A stretch of 13,648 nucleotides of DNA, taken from Clostridiales bacterium. GTDB taxonomy: Bacteria; Bacillota; Clostridia; Lachnospirales; Anaerotignaceae. The position numbers were made by a program, and so were the translations under genes. The notes below the pieces were generated by a model, which had not been told where the DNA came from, searched no databases, and saw only the letters and a program-made list of their open reading frames with translations. The stretch lies in contig JAHZAW010000050.1 in assembly GCA_019423725.1 (NCBI GenBank), positions 219,566 to 233,213 of the forward strand, read 5' to 3'. Below are positions 7,610 to 13,648 of this stretch, piece by piece; position 1 is the first letter of the stretch, and the number at the start of each line of letters is the position of its first letter.

Positions 7610-7642
7610 AAAAGAAGTGGCAATTGCCACTTCTTTTATTAT
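7605..7642. repeat. 38-bp perfect palindrome in the MarR-1/MFS divergent region
   Basis: Two 19-base arms meet at 7623/7624 with no spacer; the core reads AAGTGGCAATTGCCACTT. It spans the -10 box, the predicted start (about 7616) and the early leader of the MFS gene, ending 11 bases before its AGGAG. Likely an operator for a dimeric regulator. The transcribed half also folds as GUGGC-AAUU-GCCAC followed by UUCUUUU. Confidence 0.85.
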
Positions 7643-7668
7643 TCATAATCAAAAGGAGCTGCATTTAT

Positions 7669-8847
7669 ATGGAAAAACCAAATAAGATCTGGAACAAAAA
7701 ATTTGTTCTTCTATTTATCACCAATCTGCTTGTACTGGCTGCGTTTTATGCATCTATTCCCATAATCCCCGTATACTGTCAGGAAATAGGAATAACCGGT
7801 TCTAAAATCGGTATCGTACTTACAGCCATGTCAGTGGCAACAATTCTTTTTCGTCCAGTAGCTGGATACCTGCTCGATAATTTTAACCGTTATCATGTAT
7901 ATCTTGTATTTCTGGCATTATTCTGTTTATCATTCCCGGCATTCATTGCCTTTCCCTTATTTGGCCTGCTTATAATCGTCAGACTTTATATGGGTGCCGT
8001 ATATTCAGTCTGCGGTTCAGCAACCATGACCCTGGCCAGCGACGTGCTTCCTCCCACCAAAATAACCGAAGGAATCAGCCGTTTTGCATTTACCATATCC
8101 ATTGGTATGGCTGTCGGTCCATATGTTGGAATCCAGGTGCAGAATTATTTGAGCAGCAGAGCATCTTTCCTTACTATTTTTGCCATAACTATCATTGCTC
8201 TTATATGCGTTTCCTGCTGCAGAATCAAATATCCTAAGATTCAGCGCAAAAAGTTTTCTATCAAGGATTCTATATATGCTCCTGCGCTTCCATTTATGTT
8301 TAATATGATGTTTCTTATGATACCCTATGGAGCCGTAATAGCATATTCATCAATATTAGCCCAGGAAAAAGATCTTATGACCGTTCTTCCTTACTTTTAT
8401 ATATGCCTTGTAGTTGGTATGCTCATATCCAAAATATCAACACAGAAAATGATAGACGCTGGAAAACACCGTGTACTTGTATATATAAGCCTTATTGTTC
8501 TTATCATAACTATGGCAAGCTACTTATTCCTTTCAACAGGAGTACACCTTCTCATTGCAGGTTTCTTCTTCGGACTTGGATACGGCATACTTCAGCCTCT
8601 TTTCCAGTCTTTCGTTACTGGAACAACACCTGCTCCAAAACGAGGCGTTGCAAACGCTACATATATGCTTTCCTATGATATAGGCATAGGTATCGGCTCT
8701 CTTTTAATGGGATTTTTACAGGAGCCCATCGGCCTTACAAACGGTTTTGCGCTCACAGCCGTATTTTATATTGTCGGCGGAATAATATTCATCATTTATG
8801 TTGACCGTTATTACCGCAAACTTAGGAGCACCCCCTTATCTGATTGA
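7669..8847 (+). CDS. MFS transporter, probable drug/metabolite efflux
   Basis: A 392-residue major facilitator with about 12 hydrophobic segments and a central cytoplasmic basic loop (around PKIQRKKFSIKD). The start is ATG 7669, with AGGAG (7654-7658) 10 bases upstream. A TTG at 7624 in the same frame lies inside the palindrome, has no ribosome site, and would add 15 residues. The loop between the second and third segments, PVAGYLLDNFNRYH (about 63-76), is a degenerate MFS motif A. The second half has GLGYGILQPLFQSF and RGVANATYMLSYDIGIGIG, typical of the 12-TM drug:H+ antiporter group. The gene is divergent from MarR-1, which fits regulated efflux. The substrate is unknown. Two tandem hairpins follow. 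Confidence 0.9.
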   Translation: MEKPNKIWNKKFVLLFITNLLVLAAFYASIPIIPVYCQEIGITGSKIGIVLTAMSVATILFRPVAGYLLDNFNRYHVYLVFLALFCLSFPAFIAFPLFGLLIIVRLYMGAVYSVCGSATMTLASDVLPPTKITEGISRFAFTISIGMAVGPYVGIQVQNYLSSRASFLTIFAITIIALICVSCCRIKYPKIQRKKFSIKDSIYAPALPFMFNMMFLMIPYGAVIAYSSILAQEKDLMTVLPYFYICLVVGMLISKISTQKMIDAGKHRVLVYISLIVLIITMASYLFLSTGVHLLIAGFFFGLGYGILQPLFQSFVTGTTPAPKRGVANATYMLSYDIGIGIGSLLMGFLQEPIGLTNGFALTAVFYIVGGIIFIIYVDRYYRKLRSTPLSD

Positions 8848-8900
8848 CAGATATAAAACAGTTATTAAAATTTCTCCACAATTACCTATACAATAATACC

Positions 8901-8935
8901 GATGCCATTTTAATTCCTTTCTGAAAAATGGCATC
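8901..8935 (+). repeat. First of two tandem hairpins after the MFS gene
   Basis: GATGCCATTTT (8901-8911) pairs perfectly with AAAATGGCATC (8925-8935), giving an 11-bp stem and 13-base loop. No U-run follows, so it is more likely an mRNA 3'-end stabiliser or auxiliary hairpin than a terminator on its own. Confidence 0.6.
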
Positions 8936-8938
8936 AGG

Positions 8939-8977
8939 CAGCGGTCAGGACCACAAGGTTTTGACCGCTGTTTTTTT
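8939..8977 (+). terminator. Rho-independent terminator of the MFS gene
   Basis: CAGCGGTCA (8939-8947) pairs with TGACCGCTG (8962-8970), followed by seven T (8971-8977). It is strong, in the right orientation, and 92 bp after the MFS stop. Confidence 0.92.
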
Positions 8978-9093
8978 GGTATTTTATTATGTTTTTCTGC
9001 TGTTATTTATCCTGCTGAATCAGCAATCCATATTCTTTTAACCTGGCAGAACAGACATTTATCTGTTATCTGATGTTTTTCTTTCTCATCTCT

Positions 9094-9117
9094 CAATTTA
9101 AAACATAAATTAAATTG
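9094..9117. repeat. Inverted repeat abutting the MarR-2 promoter, candidate operator
   Basis: CAATTTAA (9094-9101) and TTAAATTG (9110-9117) form a perfect 8-bp inverted repeat with an 8-base spacer, overlapping the first bases of the -35 TTGACA. The position suits an activator or repressor site. The low complexity makes a chance occurrence possible. Confidence 0.4.
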
Positions 9118-9144
9118 ACATTCAGTCATGTACAGGAATATAAT
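9115..9144 (+). promoter_or_regulatory. Predicted promoter of the MarR-2/YczE-like operon
   Basis: Consensus TTGACA (9115-9120), an 18-base spacer and consensus TATAAT (9139-9144), with a start near 9151. A second inverted repeat, ATAATAAG (9140-9147) with CTTATTAT (9167-9174), overlaps the -10 and the start and could be an autorepressor site. Confidence 0.75.
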
Positions 9145-9194
9145 AAGCATTGATATTATAAGAATACTTATTATTTTATAAAGGAGGGATATGC

Positions 9195-9626
9195 TTGGAG
9201 TCATTACATTATCTGTTAATGAAGGCCCATACCCGTATGCACCGCCGTATCCGTGGATGTGCCGCAGAACTTGGACTGACTTCAGGACAGCCTAAAATTC
9301 TGGAGTACCTTTTACAATACGGAGAAAGCAATCAAAAAACAATAGCCGACTACTGCGAAATAGAACAGGCTACTGTTGGGAGCATTCTGATGCGTATGGA
9401 AACTGCTGGCTTGATAATCCGCTCGCAGCATCAGGGCAACCGCCGTTCACTATATGTGGTCCTTACGCCCAAGGGCAGAGCAGCAGCTGAAAGGATGGAA
9501 AATGTATTCACAAGAGAAGAAGCCAAAGTGTGCTCAGTACTTACCGATGAAGAGCAGCTTGAACTGAGAAGGCTTCTAAATAAACTATGCTCACACGTTC
9601 CTGAGAAAGAAGGAATATCTATATGA
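9195..9626 (+). CDS. MarR-family transcriptional regulator (MarR-2), TTG start
   Basis: 143 residues with a standard MarR fold. The helix-turn-helix is around KTIADYCEIEQATVGSILMRME (residues 48-69) and the wing GNRRSLYVVLTPKG is at 81-94. The start is TTG 9195: GGAGG (9183-9187) lies 7 bases before it. The ATG at 9191 is only 3 bases after GGAGG and out of frame, and the next in-frame ATG (residue 9) has no ribosome site. The stop codon overlaps the next start (ATGA at 9623-9626), so the gene is translationally coupled to the YczE/YitT-like membrane protein, which is probably its main target. The charged Arg-rich N-terminal helix is unremarkable for the family. The ligand is unknown. Confidence 0.92.
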   Translation: MESLHYLLMKAHTRMHRRIRGCAAELGLTSGQPKILEYLLQYGESNQKTIADYCEIEQATVGSILMRMETAGLIIRSQHQGNRRSLYVVLTPKGRAAAERMENVFTREEAKVCSVLTDEEQLELRRLLNKLCSHVPEKEGISI

Positions 9627-10279
9627 CAACTATTAAAAGCAAAAACTTATTAAAACGCTGTATAATGCTGATATTTGGATTATTTATAATGGCTTATGGA
9701 GTATCTTTTTCCATTAAGGCAGGATTGGGAACGTCCCCTATTTCAAGCCTTCCATATACAGTAAGTGAACTCGTTCCCCTTACCGTTGGAACCGCTACTA
9801 TTTTTCTGCATTGTATCCTGATAGTTCTCCAGATACTAATTTTAAGAAAAAAATATAATCCTGTTCAGCTTCTTCAGCTCCCCATAGCACTTATTTTTGG
9901 ATACTTAACAGATTTTACGCTGATGACCATGGAAAATGTGAATCCTGGTAATTACATAGAACAATGGGTATTATGTCTCCTTGGAGTATTGCTGGTCGCC
10001 ATAGGAGTAAGCTGTGAAGTAAACGCCAATGTAATACCTCTGGCCGGCGAAGGATTTACCCTGGCTGTATGTAAAGCTTTTTCATTTCAGTTTCCTATAA
10101 TAAAAGTATGCTTCGACTGTACCCTTGTAGCTGCTTCCTGTATCATAGGATTCATCTGCCAGGGAAAACTTATTGGCGTAAGAGAAGGAACAGTTGCAGC
10201 CGCCCTTTTGGTTGGACTAGTCTCAAAGCAGATAACAAAATATATAATCGAACCATTGATAAAACGTCTCTGGTCCTGA
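9623..10279 (+). CDS. YczE/YyaS/YitT-like integral membrane protein
   Basis: 218 residues with about six transmembrane segments (roughly 12-31, 52-73, 85-104, 113-133, 163-180 and 188-205). The GLGTSP motif after the first segment (34-39) and GEGFTLAVCK (142-151), repeating a similar layout in the second half, are typical of the YczE/YyaS/YitT group (DUF6198-like). That family is widespread in Firmicutes and often beside regulators, but its transport or other function is not established. The start ATG is inside the stop of MarR-2 (ATGA), so expression depends on MarR-2 translation. A bidirectional terminator follows 22 bp after the stop. Confidence 0.85.
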   Translation: MTTIKSKNLLKRCIMLIFGLFIMAYGVSFSIKAGLGTSPISSLPYTVSELVPLTVGTATIFLHCILIVLQILILRKKYNPVQLLQLPIALIFGYLTDFTLMTMENVNPGNYIEQWVLCLLGVLLVAIGVSCEVNANVIPLAGEGFTLAVCKAFSFQFPIIKVCFDCTLVAASCIIGFICQGKLIGVREGTVAAALLVGLVSKQITKYIIEPLIKRLWS

Positions 10280-10300
10280 TTTTTGTAAATCGGCCATATA

Positions 10301-10326
10301 AAAAACTGCCCCTATGGGCAGTTTTT
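10301..10326. terminator. Bidirectional terminator between convergent genes
   Basis: AAAAACTGCCC (10301-10311) and GGGCAGTTTTT (10316-10326) form an 11-bp stem with a CTAT loop. On the plus strand it is followed by ATTTTAT and serves the YczE-like gene. On the minus strand it yields GGGCAG plus six T and serves the MATE fusion gene ending at 10370. Confidence 0.92.
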
Positions 10327-10369
10327 ATTTTATAAATCGGTCTGGCTGATAAATAACTCATACAAATAA

Positions 10370-12328
10370 TTAAATATAATTATGTTCTTTTAAATATTCC
10401 AGAATTTTTTCACAGGACTTTTGCAATCCGCAGGATGAATCGACCACAAGGTCATAGTTTCCTGGATATCCCCATTTTCTTCCCGAAATATTATGGTAGT
10501 ACGCAGCCCTTGCTCTGTCGGACCTGTGGATATTTTCCTCAGCTTCTTCACGGGTATCACCGTATACCTCCATTACCCTTCCTATTCTGTAATTTTCCGG
10601 AGCATGGATAAAGATCCTGACCAAATTTTTGTGATCCTTCAGCACATAATCCGCTGCCCTTCCAACAATGACACAGCTTCCATTTTCGGCTATTTTTTCA
10701 ATTATCTTATGCTGGGCTGTTACGGCAAGTCTTACCACCCTTGTGCTTAGATAAAGATTATAAAGTATTTTGGGAGCATTTTTATTTATGCCTGAAATAA
10801 ATTCCTTGTCCAGGCCGCTTTCCTGTGCTGCCAAAGCTGTCATTTCCTTATAATAGAATGGTATATTAAGACGTTCAGCAGCCATTTTTCCTATTTCCTT
10901 TCCTGATGATCCATGCTCTCTTGCAATGGTCAGTATAACTCCTGGTTTTGATGGCTGGATGACCTGCTGTGGAGCTGACAGCTCAATGACAGGAGCTTCC
11001 CTAACATAAGGATATAAAAGAAACTGTCTGTAAAATCCAAAACCAGCCATAGATGTAATCACTTCTGTCACCGGAAATGTGAGCCAGAACCTTGGAAGGC
11101 CAAAGCGTGAAAAAATAAATCCCAGGGGCACAAACAGAACGACCGTACGGATAATGGTCAACAGCGAACTTTTAAGCCCTGAACCAACCGCCTGAAAAAA
11201 CACGGGGAATATGAGCGATGTTACCATGGGTATGAAACTTATGCCGATTATATGAAACCCAAAGCTGCCTATTTTGATCACCTGTTCATCTGATGTAAAC
11301 ACACTTAGCATCTGTGAAGGTATGGTCTCAAAGCACAATACACCTACAGTCATAAGCGCCATTCCAAAAATCACAGAAGCAGTCAGTGTCTGTTTACACC
11401 GCCGTATCTTTCTTGCCGCATAATTAAAGCTTATTACAGGTACGATACAGGTCTGCATGGCGCTTAAGGGTATAAAAAAGAATGTCTGCCATTTATAATA
11501 TAATCCTAGGGCAGTCACCGCCTGGTCTGAAAATCCAGAAAGTATCAAATTTAATCCAAATATGTAAAATGTATAGGCTGACTGCATCAATATATTAGGC
11601 AGGCCAAGACGAAATATTTCAAAAATACGCTTTTTATAAACACCCAATGCCGGAGATTTTCTGAACCCTTTTTTCATTACAACTAAGGCTGCTGCTATCT
11701 GTCCTGAGACCGTTGCAGCCGCAGCCCCGGCTATACCCATTTCCGGCAGGCCAAACAGGCCGAATATAAGCAGCGGGTCCAGAATAATGTTTGTTACCGC
11801 TCCAAGTATCTGAGCCTTCATGGGTGTCTTCATATCGCCTTCAGCCTGAAGTATCTTTGTCCATATACTCTCTAAAAACAGGCCAAAACTAAACACACAA
11901 ACGATTCTTCCGTATATTACTACATCATTGATAACATCTTTTGACTCCGTTGATATCTCAGCATAAAATGGCATAAAAATAAAACAAACGACCGCAAATA
12001 TAAGCCATAACACCGCAGCAAGCGGCGTCCCTATACCAGCAAACTCATCCGCCTTTTCCTTCTGTCCGACACCGAATCTTGCCGCCATGGCCGTATTTAC
12101 GCCAACTCCCGTTCCAACTGCCAAGGCTATCATAAGCAGCTGTATGGGATATATGATAGAAAGAGCCGTTAAACCGCTTTCCGAATATCTGCCGACAAAT
12201 AAGCTGTCTACGATATTATAAAGAGCCTGTATAAGCTGTGCCAGCATTACAGGCGGAGCCAGTTTAAAAAGTATTTTAGATATTTTTTCCTGTCCAAAAA
12301 ACTTGGACTGCTCGGATATATTTTCCAT
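10370..12328 (-). CDS. MATE efflux transporter fused to C-terminal cytidylate-kinase-like domain
   Basis: 652 residues in one frame. Residues 1-445 are a complete MATE transporter: about 12 segments in two halves, with PVMLAQLIQALYNIVDSLFVG near the N-terminus and QAEGDMKTPM at 161-170. Usual MATE length is about 450. After a short Pro/Gln-rich linker (about 446-462), residues 463-652 match a whole cytidylate-kinase-like domain (PF13189 type): a variant P-loop AREHGSSGKEIG (469-480), the CVIVGRAADYVL motif (552-563), RIFIHAPENYRIGR (571-584), and RAAYYHNISGRKWG (607-620) with YDLVVDSS near the end. The last transmembrane segment should place the kinase domain in the cytoplasm. Nucleotide binding is likely; phosphoryl transfer and the acceptor are unknown. 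AGGAG lies 10 bases before the ATG. The gene forms an operon 41 bp after MarR-3. Confidence 0.93.
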   Translation of the reverse strand: MENISEQSKFFGQEKISKILFKLAPPVMLAQLIQALYNIVDSLFVGRYSESGLTALSIIYPIQLLMIALAVGTGVGVNTAMAARFGVGQKEKADEFAGIGTPLAAVLWLIFAVVCFIFMPFYAEISTESKDVINDVVIYGRIVCVFSFGLFLESIWTKILQAEGDMKTPMKAQILGAVTNIILDPLLIFGLFGLPEMGIAGAAAATVSGQIAAALVVMKKGFRKSPALGVYKKRIFEIFRLGLPNILMQSAYTFYIFGLNLILSGFSDQAVTALGLYYKWQTFFFIPLSAMQTCIVPVISFNYAARKIRRCKQTLTASVIFGMALMTVGVLCFETIPSQMLSVFTSDEQVIKIGSFGFHIIGISFIPMVTSLIFPVFFQAVGSGLKSSLLTIIRTVVLFVPLGFIFSRFGLPRFWLTFPVTEVITSMAGFGFYRQFLLYPYVREAPVIELSAPQQVIQPSKPGVILTIAREHGSSGKEIGKMAAERLNIPFYYKEMTALAAQESGLDKEFISGINKNAPKILYNLYLSTRVVRLAVTAQHKIIEKIAENGSCVIVGRAADYVLKDHKNLVRIFIHAPENYRIGRVMEVYGDTREEAEENIHRSDRARAAYYHNISGRKWGYPGNYDLVVDSSCGLQKSCEKILEYLKEHNYI

Positions 12329-12369
12329 TTTTATGTTACTCCTCTATAGATCAAGTCATTGTCAATATA

Positions 12370-12813
12370 TCAAACGTTATCCTCAACGGCCTTTTGGAGC
12401 GCTCTGCTGTATTTTAAGACCGCCTCAGCCATATCTCTTATATTTTCCTGTCCGACCAGATCAACAGCCTGTTTTTCTATATCATTTAATGAGTTTAAAA
12501 AAGGCTCTGCGTAATTTTTTCCCTTATCAGAAAGAATAAAGGCTTTCTCCCTTCCCTTACAGTCATCCTGGCTCAGTTCCAGCAGTCCCCTTTTTCTCAT
12601 ATCAGTTATAACGTTGTTTATCGTCTGCCTTGGGAGCAGATAGCTGTCACAGATCTTTTTCTGAGTACAAAACCCATCGTCACGAATCGTATAAAGAACC
12701 AGCATCTCATTGTAGCTTATACCGTGTTTCTTTGACCATAAAGAATATACTCCTCTAAATTTGATTATGGCACGGTTGATATCCGCCAGCGCAGCCATCA
12801 TATCCTTTTCCAC
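12370..12813 (-). CDS. MarR-family transcriptional regulator (MarR-3) of the MATE-fusion operon
   Basis: 147 residues from GTG 12813, chosen because AGGGG (12826-12822) lies 8 bases upstream. A GTG at 12822 in frame would overlap that site, and an ATG at 12801 or 12798 is possible. The wHTH is visible in TQKKICDSYLLPRQTINNVITDMRKRGLLE, then a wing with DDCKGREKAFILSDKGK. The sequence is more divergent than MarR-1 and MarR-2 but of normal length. It is the first gene of a two-gene operon with the MATE fusion. Its promoter is overlapped by a strong inverted repeat, so autorepression and control of the transporter are likely. Confidence 0.9.
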   Translation of the reverse strand: MEKDMMAALADINRAIIKFRGVYSLWSKKHGISYNEMLVLYTIRDDGFCTQKKICDSYLLPRQTINNVITDMRKRGLLELSQDDCKGREKAFILSDKGKNYAEPFLNSLNDIEKQAVDLVGQENIRDMAEAVLKYSRALQKAVEDNV

Positions 12814-12844
12814 TAATATCACCCCTAAAACGGAATATGGTATG

Positions 12845-12856
12845 TATCAATTGATA
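12845..12856. repeat. 12-bp palindrome in the MarR-3 leader
   Basis: TATCAATTGATA is a perfect 12-bp palindrome, about 15 bases downstream of the predicted MarR-3 transcription start. It may be an auxiliary operator or simply AT-rich chance. Confidence 0.4.
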
Positions 12857-12860
12857 AAAT

Positions 12861-12884
12861 ATATAATCCCAAATGGGATTATAT
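12861..12884. promoter_or_regulatory. Inverted repeat overlapping the -10 of MarR-3, candidate MarR-3 operator
   Basis: ATATAATCCCA (12861-12871) and TGGGATTATAT (12874-12884) are perfect 11-bp arms with a 2-base centre. It covers the -10 box and start site of the MarR-3 promoter. The size and symmetry fit a dimeric MarR protein bound across two turns of DNA. Confidence 0.7.
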
Positions 12885-12906
12885 TAGTGAAGTATATAAA
12901 TGTCAA
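12878..12906 (-). promoter_or_regulatory. Predicted promoter of the MarR-3/MATE-fusion operon
   Basis: On the minus strand, a perfect TTGACA (12906-12901), a 17-base spacer and a perfect TATAAT (12883-12878). This is the strongest promoter match in the window, which suggests tight repression under non-inducing conditions. Confidence 0.85.
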
Positions 12907-13082
12907 TATAAAACAAAATTCATATTAATAAAGAACTTCTTATTAGGCAGTAAAAAATATACTGCTCATAATCCGTGTAATAATAAGTCCTGAAAAGTTT
13001 TATCTCCATAATCAACGGAAGCCAGCATTATAACAAATTATGGCATTAAATGAAAATAATACTATAAATGTTTATGAAATAG

Positions 13083-13111
13083 TTGAATATATAAACGAAA
13101 TAGTCTATTCT
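13083..13111 (+). promoter_or_regulatory. Predicted promoter of the small membrane protein gene
   Basis: TTGAAT (13083-13088), a 17-base spacer and TATTCT (13106-13111), with a start near 13118 and a leader of about 30 nt. The match is moderate in AT-rich DNA. Confidence 0.4.
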
Positions 13112-13149
13112 TACAGTATATGGATACAAAAAATAAAGGAGGTATACTA

Positions 13150-13536
13150 GTGAAAAAAACGCTGAAGATCACTGCTGCTGTAATTTTACTCTTAATTGGA
13201 GCCTATTACATTGGCCTTGGTTTTTTGCCGAGGTCAGATGTAGTAATAGGAGATTTTGAAGTATCAGAACAACAGGATGAAATGACCATATATACTACTG
13301 TTTCAAGTTCAGCCGGTTATACAAGGGCCGTAAAAAATGTGTCTGATGATCCAGAAAAAATGGAACTTATATTCTATTCTGCTTTTGGCGGTGTCAATGG
13401 CTCCATTTGTGCAAAAAGTGAATTCGTTCTTCCTTTATCACCTGAATGCCGGGAAATATATGTTAATATTAATGCCAAATATATTCTATGCATTGAGAAA
13501 AATCAGACTTCAGGTAAATGGGAAGAGGTTAAATAA
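13150..13536 (+). CDS. Small membrane-anchored extracytoplasmic protein of unknown function
   Basis: 128 residues from GTG 13150, selected because AAAGGAGG (13135-13142) lies 7 bases upstream. An ATG at 13120 in the same frame has no ribosome site. The N-terminus KKTLK is followed by one hydrophobic segment (about residues 5-26, no lipobox), so the protein is anchored with its C-terminal 100 residues outside, or possibly exported. The outer part begins FLPRSDVVIGDFEVSE and looks beta-rich, with two Cys (in ICAKSE and ECREIY) plus one in ILCIEK. I recall similar uncharacterised proteins in Clostridia but know no named domain or function. It is divergent from MarR-3 and has no clear terminator before the hairpins at 13602. 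Confidence 0.75.
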   Translation: MKKTLKITAAVILLLIGAYYIGLGFLPRSDVVIGDFEVSEQQDEMTIYTTVSSSAGYTRAVKNVSDDPEKMELIFYSAFGGVNGSICAKSEFVLPLSPECREIYVNINAKYILCIEKNQTSGKWEEVK

Positions 13537-13601
13537 ATTTGATATGAAATAAAAGAGTAGAAGTTTCAAATGTCTTTAATTAAACTTGATTTTTAAATCA
13601 T

Positions 13602-13644
13602 AACCACGCCTAAAAGACGTGGTTTGCACTAGCCCTATAAGGGC
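13602..13644. repeat. Tandem hairpins at right edge, possible IS200/IS605-type element end
   Basis: AACCACG (13602-13608) and CGTGGTT (13618-13624) form a 7-bp stem with a 9-base loop (CCTAAAAGA, whose ends add CT/AG pairing after one mismatch). GCCCT (13632-13636) and AGGGC (13640-13644) form a second 5-bp stem. No long T-run follows either, so they are poor terminators. Subterminal imperfect hairpins like these are typical of IS200/IS605 elements; assignment is by resemblance only because the window ends at 13648. Confidence 0.4.
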
Positions 13645-13648
13645 ATAT

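Larger units (their letters stand above)
8848..9194. other. 347-bp intergenic region between the MFS gene and MarR-2
   Basis: It holds the tandem hairpins and terminator (8901-8977), the MarR-2 promoter (9115-9144) and flanking inverted repeats. ATTACCTATACAAT at 8881-8894 is a second copy of a 14-mer at 1642-1655. From 8978 to about 9090 I see no gene or structure. A short open frame on the minus strand at 9007-9204 is judged spurious. Confidence 0.6.
12814..13149. other. 336-bp AT-rich divergent intergenic region
   Basis: It separates MarR-3 (minus) from the small membrane protein gene (plus). It holds the MarR-3 promoter and operator (12861-12906), the palindrome at 12845-12856, a 6-bp inverted repeat GCAGTA/TACTGC (12947-12952 and 12960-12965) without a T-run, and the downstream gene's promoter (13083-13111). 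Nothing else stands out from 12966 to 13082. Confidence 0.55.

Noticed and set aside
7624..7668. N-terminal extension of the MFS transporter from TTG 7624
   Set aside because: The TTG lies in the centre of the palindrome, close to the predicted transcript start, with no ribosome site; ATG 7669 has AGGAG at good spacing.
9007..9204. 65-codon minus-strand open frame between the MFS gene and MarR-2
   Set aside because: It has no ribosome site, overlaps the MarR-2 start and promoter antisense, and its hydrophobic start merely mirrors the AT-rich promoter DNA.
13120..13149. ATG 13120 as the start of the small membrane protein
   Set aside because: There is no upstream ribosome site, and the strong AAAGGAGG site would fall inside the coding sequence; GTG 13150 is correctly spaced.

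Overview
The window reads as chromosome of a low-GC Gram-positive anaerobe of the class Clostridia, most likely a Lachnospiraceae member such as Butyrivibrio or a relative. This is an inference from protein style: an EF-G paralogue of the Lachnospiraceae type, an SLH-containing M13 peptidase, cytidylate-kinase-like and YczE/YitT-like proteins. Strong GGAGG ribosome binding sites, TTGACA/TATAAT promoters and very AT-rich intergenic DNA agree. No rRNA, tRNA or CRISPR array was found.

Left part, all minus strand: the N-terminal two thirds of an EF-G-like GTPase (1-1387, runs off the left edge); a 415-bp AT-rich gap with its promoter and the terminator of the next gene; a 1308-residue secreted protein (1803-5729) joining a 5'-nucleotidase, a degenerate SLH-like segment and a complete M13 (neprilysin/PepO type) metallopeptidase; then a lipoprotein with a C39-like papain-fold cysteine peptidase domain (5981-6775), preceded by a long leader rich in inverted repeats.

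Middle part: three MarR-family regulators lie within 6 kb, each paired with an integral membrane protein. MarR-1 (7084-7518, minus) is divergent from an MFS efflux-type transporter (7669-8847, plus) across a 150-bp region with two good promoters and a 38-bp perfect palindrome. MarR-2 (9195-9626, plus) is coupled by an ATGA overlap to a YczE/YitT-like membrane protein (9623-10279). MarR-3 (12370-12813, minus) lies 41 bp upstream of a MATE transporter whose C-terminus is fused to a cytidylate-kinase-like P-loop domain (10370-12328). Each regulator has a near-consensus promoter overlapped or abutted by an inverted repeat, as expected for autorepressed MarR circuits that respond to a small molecule. 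The ligands cannot be read from sequence.

Right part: a small membrane-anchored protein of unknown function (13150-13536, plus), then two tandem hairpins at the right edge (13602-13644) that resemble the subterminal end of an IS200/IS605-type element or another dispersed repeat.

The most unusual items are the two gene fusions (nucleotidase-SLH-M13 and MATE-cytidylate-kinase-like), the long palindrome in the MarR-1/MFS intergenic region and the degenerate G4 motif of the EF-G-like protein.
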